DNA from: Blasia pusilla
Lineage: Eukaryota > Marchantiophyta > Marchantiopsida > Blasiales
Direction: 5' to 3'
Assembly (NCBI GenBank): GCA_050084515.1
Contig: CM114271.1
Coordinates: 60,698,001 to 60,762,000, forward strand
Length of the DNA: 64,000 nt
In this document: positions 38,027 to 50,439 of the stretch, in pieces
Layout of the letters: each line of letters starts with the position of its first letter
Position numbering within the stretch: position 1 is the stretch's first letter
The notes under the pieces: model-generated
Databases searched by the model: none
What the model was told of the DNA's origin: nothing
What the model saw: the letters and a program-made list of their open reading frames with translations, nothing else
Made by a program: the position numbers and the translations under genes

Positions 38027-38530
38027 TCAAAACCTGAAGGCCACAACAAGACCAGAAAAGGAAGAAGGGGGCATTCCCCCCCTAACGACCAAACTCACCA
38101 ACAGCAGAGACAATATCAGCAACAACAAGAGAGCTATGACTACTACTAAGTGGGCCTCTAGCGCCGGCGTCTCCCCATACCTGAAAGCGCCATAAAAGCC
38201 CATTAGCCTGGGCACGCTAACGCTATGGAGACCGCGCCTACAATACAAAATCGCAGAGCTAAGGACAACCCATTTCTCGAGTGGAGATGATGGGCGCAGA
38301 TCCGTATGAACGAAGTCAAACCTCTCCCCCATAGCCCCATACATCTCTATGGCCAGGGGGATGAAGATGTGTCCCTCGTGAAGTCGACTATAGATATGTG
38401 TCTTCTTCACCGCCGCCGCCGCCGCTCCTTGTAGCATTCGCCCTTGGGCCACCACTTGGGCTCGCAATACCTCCCGCGTAGGATCTGTGACTACCACGTC
38501 CGCCACCACCACCTCAGCTTCTCGTGTCAT
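38027..38530 (-). pseudogene. Possible LINE-type reverse transcriptase tail
   Basis: The segment KKTHIYSRLHEG, HIFIPLAIEMYGAMGER resembles the motif FIPLAIETYG that recurs near the C-terminal end of plant LINE reverse transcriptases. The rest of the 167-codon frame looks unrelated (hydrophobic leucine run). This is pattern memory only and could be wrong. Confidence 0.3.
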
Positions 38531-39813
38531 GTAAAGATCAGCACGAATAAGGGAATCTAGTAGTATGCTCTAGTATGCTTCGTGAGAGGGCTGTTGCACC
38601 TATACATTACCTAAAATCATGCCATACGGATTTCCCGTATTCTATTCCTTTTCAAGTTATCCTCCAAAAAATTTACACCGAAAAGTTGCGAGCTTATGAC
38701 GACGAGATGGAAAACACTAGTCCGCGCCCATCGTAATCATGTCGTCACGTCGTGATAGCGCGACGTTCCAAAGGGGTCGGAAGGTCTGTGGAATGGAGGC
38801 GAGCTTCTTGTTACAAGCACTTGGAACAATCGCGCTCAAACTCGCCGTCTATCTATTGAACTTCTCGTTCGTAGGCCTCACAATTCCTACGCAGCACAGT
38901 CGGAAAGTGGGAGCATGTATTTTCTGAATATCCTGGCTGCGATGACGGTGCGGAGATGATACTCGTGCACGATGGATTGCATCGTTGAATTGGTGACGAG
39001 AGTCACGCAGCTGAAGCGAAAGAGTAAGATATCGTTGTCTGATTGGTGGAATTCAAGTCGAGAGGGCAGATGCTCAGGTATGTGGCACCGGGCTGAAGCG
39101 TGAATGTTGAAAGGAAAATTGGTCCATGAAGTGAATGGCTAGGGCAGGTTTAAAATCGTATTTAAATCGAGATAGCACATCAGTAGTTCCTTGAGGTTTT
39201 CCGCTATTTCTACGAGAGCTATTTTAGGTGCATTGCACTATTGAATACATATGTATATATATATACTTGTGAATAGTGCTCCAGAAATTCAAACTTAAGC
39301 TGATTGATTCCTGGTTTTATTATGGATAGAAACATGCACGTCTAATGAAGCCCTGAGATTCTCAAAGTGGTAGTGCGGTTGTTGGCGATTTACGTTAGCT
39401 ATTGCCTGTCGGAGAAATGTGGTAATTCTAAGTAGATCTTCGTTTGGATTGCATCTTGTCGTCAAATTACATTTCCTCCTTTGCACCGCACGCGTGGATC
39501 CATTCTGTGTTGTTTGTACTATCTCTACTTTCTTATTTAAAAATGCTTTGCACTTTGGCTAGGCTTCGCACTCACCTAGACATGCATTTTCGTAAATATA
39601 ACTGCTGTTACGACCAATCAGAATTGACAGGCATAGTTTTCTTTTTTATCCCTCAAGGTGATCTCCACTTCGGCGAAGCTTAAAGATTTCTGAGCGTATT
39701 TTTTCTGTGCGTGCCCTTTGTATTGGTTTGGACGTGAAATTAATGAGAGGCTTTCGTCTGGGTGGTGTGCTGACCAATAAATGATTTAGGTATTATGCCG
39801 CGCTGAGGTAGGC
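38531..39813 (+). promoter_or_regulatory. Presumed promoter and 5' leader of OCRE/G-patch gene
   Basis: No separate gene is recognised. The block 38700-39160 is richer in GC and lies about 0.7-1.1 kb upstream of the start codon at 39814, so it could include the promoter and a 5' UTR exon. No core element was assigned. Confidence 0.35.
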
Positions 39814-42800
39814 ATGGCTGACAAGGATGAAGGATTTGTGCTCGATGAAGCCTCAGGTCTCTATTTCCATGCCAGGTTAGTCATTCTTTATCGTTTGTAA
39901 CCCTCTTGATTTAGGAGCCCTTGGAAACAGGCCTGATCCTATATGACGACACTTCAGAGACATCCTGGATTTTACGTGCCTCAACAGACATATAGTTTTG
40001 TGGGTCCTGCCGTTTTAGCGTTGAGGTTTTAAACTGACATCTTAAACAAACGAAGAAAAAACTGAGGTGTTTCTTCTTTGCTAAGGATTGGTGGTCGGCA
40101 AATTATATCTTCGAAAGTCACCTGAACCGACTTTTACACCAGAATTCTTTGGCATTAAGAGAAATGTCTAGTGTATTTAAGATAGACTAATTTGTCGACC
40201 ATCCAATTTGCACCCGATAAAAGAGGTACATATGGGCAGGTATCTGTAAAACACGTAATGAAACTTTTTTAACGATTGTCATTGAAAGTGCCGCTGAATC
40301 GTAATCTCAGGGTTTTACCTACCCTATTTTTTGGAAAGAAATTTTCAGTTCCGTCTTCCGTGTTCAGATTCCTAACTTCAGGTACTATTATGAGACAGTA
40401 CTTGAAAGTCTTAAAAGTATTTATCTAAAACAGCTTACCCTGCATTTTCGTTTTGTAGCATGAAAGAGTCTCCCATTGTTCTAGTGCAATTGCTTTAGAA
40501 CAATGTTCCCTCTTGAGGAATTTGAGAATGGAATTCCAGACTTAAACAGGGTGTTTGTAGAGAGTGGACATTTAGTCAGTTACATCAATTTAAAACTTCT
40601 AACTACTGGCCAATCAGAGAGAGTGCTTGCTTTTTGACTTAAATCTGGTAAGAAAAAAATTGATGACTTTTTTCACATAGGAATGCTCAGTCTGGACTAT
40701 GGCTCTCTTTATTGCAGATCAGGTTTTTACCATGATCCAAGTGCTGGTTGGTATTATAATACCCAGGATGGAGTCTACTACACGTTTGATGATGGAATGT
40801 ATGTCCCAATAGTATTAGACTCCGAATCGGGAGGCGCAATTACTGATGTGCAAAGTACTCCAATTGAAGTGGGAACTGAATCGGGAAACCAAGATGAGCA
40901 AGGTCAGAACTTGTTGAAGTCACAAGTATATGGACCTTCTAAACCCTCTGATGATACTAGATGTGCAATTGCACCAGCTTCAGGGGTGTATGAAAGGTCA
41001 CCAGAATCTGCTGCTTCTCAATGGTCTCTAGATCTAAAATCAGAAGGTTCTCTTGTGGAGGATGAACATCCTCTCTGGTATTATGACAAGATTAGATCGA
41101 TTCACTGGTATTTTGACAAGGGTTCAAGAGCATATTATATGTATCATGATGAAAATTACGGTACAATGGAGGAAACTGGAGTTCAGGGAGATATGACAGT
41201 GGAAACCACAAACTCTCATGACCAACAAGTGGCAGCAGAAGGTAATGGTCGGCCCTTTTGGAGTTTGCAATTAGTTTTGGGGAAAAAGCGAATGTACTTC
41301 GCACGAGGGTGAGCCTACTGATATTAATGATGTTGTGAAGTTCTGGTAAACATACATATGAAGCATAGTGAAAAGCATCTCTTTGCTTGAAGTTATTGTC
41401 AGTGCTCCTTAATTTCTTCACTGTCGAGGTCACTTTTACACAATGATGCCCATCATGGAAGAGGTCTTTTATTCTTTCTTGGTACAATGTTTGGTACAAA
41501 TCAACCATTTGAACATCATCTCAGGTCAAGTTCAAAAATCTTGTTAGTCAGATCTTTTCCTCACCAGATATGTAGCCTTATCCCTTATGATTTGTGGTTT
41601 TTATCATTACTAGATACAATTTCATATGTAGCAAATGGTGGAGAGGTTGATACATATCAAAGTGAGAAGCCAAGCAATGATGGAGACAATGAGGACAGTT
41701 TCAAACCTACTTCAGGATGGTAGGTGCAGGTCTTGCAGTTGCCTTATTGATATGCTTAATGAACTTGCCTTGCGTACATAATGACAGTGAGTAGCTGATT
41801 TCTTGTGTAGATGTGTGGATGAATATTGCAAAAGCACAGAATGGCTTTCATTTGAGACTTACAATGTGAAGTAGATCAGTCAGACCAACAGTTTCTTAGT
41901 GGAGGCTAGGACAGGGATCAGAATGTGGATTGTTCATTACAGAATGTAACAACAATTTCTGAGGGTGTTGGTCTCAATTGTTGAGTTCTTTGGAGTCATT
42001 TCAAATGTTTGTTTGGTTGGAGTTGTTCTCGTTCGGTTCTGATCTAGACTACATTATACCGCGTCCAACATAATGTGTCTCTGTATGTATGCGTGCTAAA
42101 TTTTCTTCCAAGTTGGATTGCCACTTGGCATCTGTGTAGTCTCACTGTTTTAGCTACTGGTTGATGATGACTATGGTGAGATTTGTGTGTCCAGAATAAA
42201 AACTTGGAGATGATTTGCGCAGGGTTGAAGAAGCTCTTATTGATCTGTACCTGAAAGGCTATCCCTGTGAATCTTCAGACAAAGATGAAGGACCATGGAT
42301 AACCTCGGCAGATATATTTTCTGAAAACCCCAAAAATGACCCATCCTTCATAAATTCTTACAACAGGGAGTGTACTCATCACTATTCAAGCAGTGTGGAG
42401 AATGATACCCAGTGGTCTGCTAACAGTTGTAGTTATGATACAAATGGGTTCCTCCCGTTCATTCATGAGTCAGATAATGATGGAAGTGAAGAATTGGAAG
42501 AAGGTGAATGGGTTCCTGATGAACCACTGAGGATAGTGGATGCAGAAGGTGAAACGTCTACTCTATATGAAGGAAGCATGAATGAAAATGCTTCAAAATC
42601 AAATATTGAGAACAGGACATCTGGAAGGATTTATGAAGAGGGAGAGATAGAGAATTCAGAGTTCGGGCAGGACAATGGAGACACGGCTTGCAAGATCGAT
42701 ATTTATGAATCTTGCTTGGAGGAAGAAATAAATCAAGTGGATAACCAGAGAAGGGAAGAAGAGCGGTGGCAAGCCCAGTTCGGGCAAGTTGTAAGAGAGA

Positions 42801-44487
42801 AGCCTAGGGAATATGTGATACCCGGTGTGGTTGATCTGTGGGACTGGATGATAGTCGACAAGGAAGTGAAGACATCAAAGCAGAGCAAATGGAGGAAAAT
42901 GCTAGTGGGAAGGATAGTCTCCTCTGTAACCAAGTTACATCCATCCCTAAGTGCTTCTAGTGGCCTGATCCGTACAAGTGCTATATGTGCTGCGGAGCTA
43001 GACTTTGTGAAAGTCTCATCAGGTGAGGTTACCCTTTCTGTGGTGTGTGATATTTCTGAATCCAGAACAGGATTGCAAAAAGGTGGTTGTAGTAGCGTAA
43101 CCATATCTACTTTTCTGTAGTTTTGTTGCCTTGTGTTGTGTTGTAGGCTAACCTTGTGTTGCTATCCAGGTAAGATTTACAGACTACGCCGCCCCAGTAG
43201 CAAGCAGATAACTTCGTCAGGAATCCACGACTCCTCAAACCCAACAAAAGAATGGGGTTTACCCTCTATTGGACTTGCTCTTTTGGACACATCAGGGGCT
43301 TTGTCCTTGGAAAATGGGACAGCAGCACATGAGCAGACAAAAAGTCGTGCAGACTCGCTGGTTTCAAAGCCATTTATTCCTAATACTGGGCATTGGCGCT
43401 TTCAGCATTTGATTGCTGCTAAAGTAAGTATTTCTGCTATTATCAGGCTTTATAGTGCAGCAAATTAATCATAGGGTAACTTATGTCTTGCTCCTCTTTT
43501 AAACTGTGGGAGGGTCAGATTCAGCAAATTCGGAAGTCAGTACATTAACATCTTGTGTTTCTTAAGTGAGTTCAAGTAGTTGTTCATCAACACCAAGATA
43601 TTTCTTCCCCTGATGTCCTATGTGAAGTGCAGAAAGGAAGAGGAGTGGCTCCTGCTCTCTTGGCATCCAAAGTACTTTCTCCTGAAGAACTTTTGATGCA
43701 TGAGGAGGTGAGCTAGCTGTTCCTTTTAACGTTATGGCATCTTTGATATGACCTCTTTGAAGTCTCATGGTAAGCTTGTGAAGTGTGGAGATTTTGGGGT
43801 CACCTAGTGTCTGATTCATGACTGCTTATCTGCCTACAACATGATACGCGGACATGTTCCTCCAAAAGTTTTTGCTTTTTTGCCATATGAACTGGACATT
43901 TTGTATCATCACTGAATGAGATCCCTTACTAGGTCAGGATTACTAAATGTATGATAATTGACATGTCTTTTTCACCAAAATGCAGAGAAAACAGCGATAT
44001 CGGGATAGAGCTGCAGAGCGCAGGAATCTGCATGGTGGATTTGGAATAGGGCCAGGTCAAAAGACCGTGTCTGCACATGAGCAGGAAAAGTTAGATGCTG
44101 ATGAAGCAGTTGGGATGGTAGGGGCTTTGGAGAAAGCAGCTGCAGCTCCTCCATTAGGCAGGGATAATGTGGGAAAGCGGATGTTGGAAGGCATGGGTTG
44201 GAAGGAGGTCAGTGGTGATGAAATTGAAATTTCTGCTAGAATTTGTCTTGTTCAATAGATTGCACAATTGGCTTTTCGTTTAGTGTCGCTTCCAAGTTCC
44301 AATATCAGGTTGGAGGTGGCAATAACAAGGTTTCAAGTTAGTTTGAAGTTTGCGAATCATTCCATGTCTATGGCTCATATACATGATTACTGGATAGCAG
44401 GGTCAGACGTTGGGAGTGGAAGGAGGCTTAGTAACCCCTCTACAAGCACAAGGCAATCTCGGTCGTGCTGGTCTAGGATGGACTTGA
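39814..44487 (+). CDS. AGGF1-related OCRE and G-patch domain protein, 8 exons
   Basis: Exons: 39814-39875, 40718-41241, 41632-41719, 42223-43022, 43170-43423, 43633-43707, 43986-44207, 44401-44487. All junctions are GT-AG and phases agree, giving 703 residues. An OCRE-type aromatic repeat is at residues 9-50 (LYFHARSGFYHDP, GWYYNTQDGVYYTF), with a second aromatic stretch in exon 2 (WYYDKIRSIHWYF). The acidic middle has EELEEGEWVPDEP. The basic segment RKQRYRDRAAERR precedes a G-patch at about 662-702 (NVGKRMLEGMGWKEG, LGRAGLGW), which ends the protein. Human AGGF1 has the same order and similar length but also an FHA domain, which I cannot see here. The likely role is nuclear RNA processing, where OCRE and G-patch domains bind spliceosomal partners and DEAH helicases; this is inferred. 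Confidence 0.88.
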
Positions 44488-47400
44488 GAAATTCTTTCTC
44501 ATCATCTGTACTTGATAGGCAATTTTGATGGTGAGACAGTTGACATGTTTGAAACTAAGGTAATGGGAATTTGACATGCTCAAAATCTGACTGGTAGAAC
44601 TTCAGATTACTTATATCAACGTTGCTTTGCTTCTGATTTCATGGTGAGAAAGGAGGGGTGGTTGGTGAGATATCAGACTATTGATGTTATTAGTGGACAC
44701 AAAGGTGATTTCTACTCTGAAACATGTGTACGTGAATGCATACTATAGCATATTTTACTTCAAAGGTGTGATGCAAAAGCAAATGCAAGATTTAGGCGTC
44801 TAACAATCAATCTGTCGTCATGGAGTTCTTGAAGTTGGACAAACTGATTGTTGTTGTTTGTGAAGCTCTCTCTTGGGCGTTTTGCTGGAGTGGCAAGAGA
44901 TCAGAGAATCCACGCATATTTTTCGAGTTCTCCATATGCTATGAGATCTTGATGTAGGTAAGTTTTCTCACAGGCAAAGACAGGCATCGAAGCCCTGAAC
45001 TAACTACGGGGAACTTTCTTTGGTATATCATTGAAGCTACCAGTCTATTAATCATTCATCCCTTCATTTTATGTGACTAGTCATGACAGGTCATCAAAAG
45101 ATGTTCTGAGAAAATTAGGATGTCGTGGCTGAATGGAGAATGGATAATAGACTTCAATGCAATGTGGATTTCATGTTTGCAGTAGTTAGCATAGCATGAA
45201 AGCAAAAGTCTTCTTTGCTTGAGTTTTTAACTAGGCAACATCATTGTGCCAGGAAGGGACCCCCTTATGAAAGCTTTTGGGAGTGCGTCTTCATTTGAGA
45301 TCGAGGGACTGAATCAGACTTCCACATCAAGTTCGTCTTAAAGTTTCTCAATGAGAGACGTTTTCACCTGAACCAGTTGACATTTGAACACGGGGGAAAT
45401 GAGAGACCAACTTTCCACATCTAGAAGATTGAACTAGCTCAAGTTAGGAGTCGGCCAGGCATTGGAAAAAGTGTAGTCACAGGTAGTTCATGAACTACCT
45501 GTGAACTACACTTTTTCCAATGAATGATCCATGTATTTTAATTTTGTATTGGCTGGGAAACTGTAGCAAGGGAACACAGTGGTGGATTGGATGCAAGGTT
45601 ATTGGCGCTCAAAATGTTAGTTTCAGATGTATTTTCTTCAGTCCATAGATTTATGGTGTAATAGTTTGATATCTTGTAAGCGAGAAGTCCAATTCTGGAA
45701 CTGGAACTCTCCAATTGAATCTCCCTTCGAGCGTGAGAAGCTGAAACTAGACTCCTAACAGTTTGCTTAAGCAAGATGACAAACTCGGCCAAACTATTTT
45801 TTGCTATTGAGAAGATCGGCCATTACATGAGGTTCTGGCTAAAAAGGAATCCAAAGTAGCAAATGAAAACTTGAATTTAGGATTTGAGAACCCCCTGCGT
45901 GGAGAACCCTTTAGGGTCCTATGGGGGATCAAGAATGGATCTGGATCTGGACCCCTTGCATGGATCTGCCAATATGGTGTGCTATACCCATTGAGTTCGG
46001 ATCCATTCACTAGTTTATGGTCCAATAGCCTGGTTAGGAAGTAACCAAAGTTGGGGAGTAGTTTCATGTCCTTTTCATCGAAAGAGAATTTCCAGAGAAT
46101 GCAAGTATTTTAAACTAAAGACATGAATTGATCGCACAACTGTGTCTAAATATCTAATATTCTACACTATTTAGGAAGCATAGTATCTTGATTTGTACAC
46201 TCGACGCATGGTATTGGAGATTATTAGTCTGTTTTGGAAACTTGGAGCAACATGAATATTAGCAAGTAGAAAGCAATCCACTTTTACACTCCCAAAGAGG
46301 CATCTTAATTATTTGTGTGGGCGGAAATAAATTTCAAACTTTGAAATAGCCATTTGGGGCAAATTTGGTGGAATGAGTGTCGGGTTTGATGAGAGTATTA
46401 CTTCATTTCACTTCATATTGCTGCTATTTTGGAGTTGTGCTCGTTCTCGGAACAAAAAGTCATGGTGCAACTACTAGGGTGGCCTTCATGGATCATGTGG
46501 TGGTTACATAAGTGGAATATACTTTATCCCGTGAGATTGAGACTTTCTCACGTGAAGTATTGGGACGTCAAAATTGGCATGCCACAAATATGTGTTTGGT
46601 CATCAAAAGGTCATCATAATGTAAGTTTAGCATACAATAGTTAGTTTTGTGTTCATTATGTTTATATCATGAAACAATCTTTAAGTGGAGTTGAATAGAA
46701 CTAGTATAAATTTATGAGGGAATTTGGTGAGGAGACACTAAGTTTTTTCAAGAAAATAATTGTTGGGTTGATTTCTTTCTTACTTACAATACCCACACTA
46801 GCAATTGTTTTTCTCTGTAAACTAAAGCTTAAATTTATAAATGAGGTTAGATGCTATGAGATATAGAATGTATGATACAATCCACAGATTTATTCTCAGA
46901 AAAATCTGGACGTAGAGAAATTGGAGTTTGAAAAGATGTCATGATGAAAAGAGTCTACAAGAGTTTTCAATCTATTCTACCTAAAGGAGAAGTTAGAAGA
47001 GACAAATGCTCAACAAGCTACTCTCATTTAAAAGGATTCAATCGCTTACTCTAGAGTATTTTTGCTGCACGCTGCTTGTTATCGCATCATGCATGTATCA
47101 GATAGTATGAGGATACAAATCCAAGTGTTGCATGCTTGGTTGTTGGGTGATCTAGAGTTTGACACATTGAGAACTAGAGTGTGTGAGAGGGGTACGAGGG
47201 CCATCAAGGCGTCCTTTCACAACTTTGAGAGATGGGGTGTTACACCATAGAGGAATATGAGAGGGTTTAAGCATTTTGGCATGAGGTTTCAAAGGACTTC
47301 ACTTAAGGGATGATCTCCACCTCATCCTCACACAAAGGAGATACCTTAGAGGAGGAGTTTCCTAGTTTTGAAGCAATATTGAAGTTTTGAAGGTTCCACT

Positions 47401-48000
47401 GTGACTCACATTACATGTCATGGATAACAAGACCAACAAAAACCCATGCCATAAAATACGGTTGAGCAATATTTGGAGTTAATTTGTTGGGCATATGATG
47501 GGACTCATTGGTAGAATAATTAGCATTCAATTAAAGGGATGGTGTCCTATGATCATTCCTCTCATTAGCATTATATGGTTATCACTGCCAACATTATAGT
47601 TGTAGGTATTTGAGAGAGGTGTTTTAGTTTATACCTCAAACTATGTCCCCGCCTAGAATACATGACAAAATTGGAGGTATGGGTCTGACCCTAAGGCAGC
47701 AGGTGGGTGATCCAATAAGTGGAGGAGGTGATGGATATATCCATGGAGGAGGTAAAACCACCACCTAGAAAGTTATGGCACATGATGGGACATCAAAAGT
47801 TATGGCAAATGATGGGACATCAAAACATGGTATGTAGAGAGAGAGGCACTCATTGAGATTATGACAAATACCACCACCATGAAGATGACGACCTCTTATT
47901 TCCTATGCTAATTTTATTACTAAAACTAGCAACTCTAAATCTAAAAGAAGAATAAAAATAACGTGTGATTTAACCATTACAGCAGTTCGATTATCTTCCG
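44488..48000. other. Intergenic region, no gene recognised
   Basis: The first few hundred bases are probably the 3' UTR of the OCRE/G-patch gene. A foldback lies at 45460-45522. The remainder is AT-rich with frames of at most about 90 codons and no known domain. Confidence 0.5.
45460..45522. repeat. Foldback with 31/32-bp arms and no loop
   Basis: Arms 45460-45490 and 45491-45522 are reverse complements except for one extra T. The centre is TTCATGAA. The core arm sequence is TTGGAAAAAGTGTAGT. It looks like a cruciform or a MITE core and is too tight for a microRNA precursor loop. Confidence 0.85.
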
Positions 48001-48900
48001 AGTCCTGAAGGCGTACCGCGGCAGAATGCGGTCGGATCCGACTCCAAACTTCCGCGATCCCTTGACCCCTCGAAGTTGTTGGTTAAATCTAGCCTCTCTA
48101 AAACTCCAAGGACTCTATCACTCGCCTCACATGAGTCACATCAGCTCTCCGATCGTTCTTCACCTGTTCCATGTGCAGCGCATGGGCGACGTGCCTCCCT
48201 ATTCGGACGTATCCCATCACATGAGACACACACACGCTTCAGAGCCTGATCACAGACCATACCACATACACACACTCCTGTCACTACACGGTCAGTGATG
48301 ACTCACAGTATTATCCCCTCACTCCATGCGAGAAAGACGGCCGAATGACTAATGGCGGCATGGCCGTCCGTGTGATGGAACGCCGCGATATGAAATCAAT
48401 ATGCCGATGAACACGTGTACAACATGACACGCACGACGTTCTACCCTGGACTCCCTGGAGAGGGCCGAGGGCGTCGAGTCATCCGATGTCCGGGGTTACG
48501 TGTTGACCTACCCGGAAGAAGTTTAGAATTTCCGATTCACTTTGCAAATCAACGGCCAAAAACCGGCAGGATACAGGATCCTCCTTTGTATTTGTATCTC
48601 TTTAGCCGGCCGGATTCAAGAAAATACCAAAAATGACCGGAAATGTACCGGTTCTCGCAAAAAGACTACCCGGAACTGGATGTTCATCACATAATTGTTG
48701 TGAAGGCCCGTGCGCACACCATGGAGTGGAACGGCATCCATGACACGAGTGCGACCAGCGGCCGAGTGTGCGCAGTTCGTTGATGGCCATACGGTCCCCG
48801 GAGCTCCACGCAATGGTCATCCAGTGACTTTGTAATTGATTGTGAGTCATCACCTCTTTACGTGTCTCCATTCATCGGCCCCAGCCGAACCTTCCCTTGG
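48000..48900. other. GC-rich block of unknown nature
   Basis: A sharp rise in GC within AT-rich DNA, with open frames on both strands (48026-48298 +, 48415-48636 +, 48602-48871 -), none recognisable. It may be a fragment of an inserted element or a decayed gene. Confidence 0.35.
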
Positions 48901-50439
48901 ACTGCTAATTAGGACGGAGTAGCCGCGATCAGATGGGATATTCTTTCTTTTAATTGTTATAAAAAAATTTATCGGGATTTTTCCAAAAGATATGCGTTTA
49001 ATGGTTTTTTGCAGCGTACTTCACAAAGAAGGCGCCCATACTTAGGAGTCCAGTAGGCTAAGTCGCATGGGCATAACTACCGCCCCTGCGAATTAACCCT
49101 AACCCAGCGAGATTAGGTTAGGATCTCGATGGGTTAGGCCTAGTTAATGCGTTCCAACAAAGTTGCATATGGTAAAGTTATTACGTGCATAGCGTGGATT
49201 GTCATTTGGGATCTTAATAGCAGAAGAGTTTTGTTTTGTTATGTTATTTTTTTCAACTGAAAACTAATGAATCATTAATTATCTACAATTTTATATATTG
49301 TTTAAATTTATTTTAAAAATTTTTTCCTAGATAGGTAATTAGGTGAATTTGCTCATTCTCCACCAATATTCTTAATTGAGGAAGGGAGGGTATTATGCAA
49401 TAAAATAATCAATGAGTCTATAGTGGGTTATGATACGAGATGAGATTCAAAGTCTTGGAGCTCCATATGATAGTTGTGGATGATTATTGGGATGCTTTTC
49501 TATGTTGGTTCATTGTATTCTCACTCCGAATGTCATTGGAGGGAGATCATAAAAAGGGTTTCTTCTTTCTCCAAAAATCTATTGTCTTGAGTATATAGGA
49601 AATTTATCAATTTCAATACATCAATGGGAAACTTGTACAATGGAATATTTCTTGCTATAACCAATCTTATGGTCCATGTGGGAGTATGTAGAGGGTGGGC
49701 ATAAGTGATCCATTTGCGTTTGGTAGAGGATTTTTATGTTTCCACCCTTGCAACCCAAACCATAGAGATATGTGAAGAGATATTTGTTAACCATTCTCTG
49801 AATATGATTGCAAGGATTTAGGAGATAAAGATTGTTGTACTCTCAAGTATATTTTTGTGTTGGAAAGTTTTTTGATCTTTGAATATATGTATGCATGTCT
49901 TCATTATTTTCTATCATATGTATTCATCTTCCATTCTTCTTATCACATTATGTAATAGTGCATAAAGCCCTCCACCTTGAAATCATGGGTTTTTTGACTT
50001 TGTATGATATTTTTTCCGTACATTTATAACAATCTTGATTGAATTCAGATTATGAAAGTCGGTCTTTGAACATGATAAACGCCCCATGAAAAATATTCGT
50101 TGATAACTCATATACCAAAGGCTCCAACAACTACTCATAGTGGAGGGCGTTGGGTATTTTTTGCATCTGACGAGTGAGAGTTTTGAGTGATGTATCATCG
50201 GCCCCTATCATGTTCGCTAAGACATTAGAGGGAGAGTCAATCAGGCACATACTATTTAGGGAGATGAGGAGCAGTCTATATTAGAAGATTCTCCATTTGA
50301 GTCAGATTAGAGTGATGATGGCAATGACATAAATGAATTTATTCTATTTTGATGTTAATGACATAGATCATGATTTTGGGATTTTAGATGAGGAGGCATA
50401 CATTGTATTATACATGTCCTCTCATACTGACTTCCTTAT
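48901..50439. other. AT-rich intergenic DNA
   Basis: No gene is recognised; possibly the 5' flank or terminal part of the CACTA relic that starts to be readable near 50440. Confidence 0.45.

Noticed and set aside
45460-45522. Foldback as a microRNA precursor
   Set aside because: No loop between the arms; a precursor needs a terminal loop and usually longer imperfect arms.
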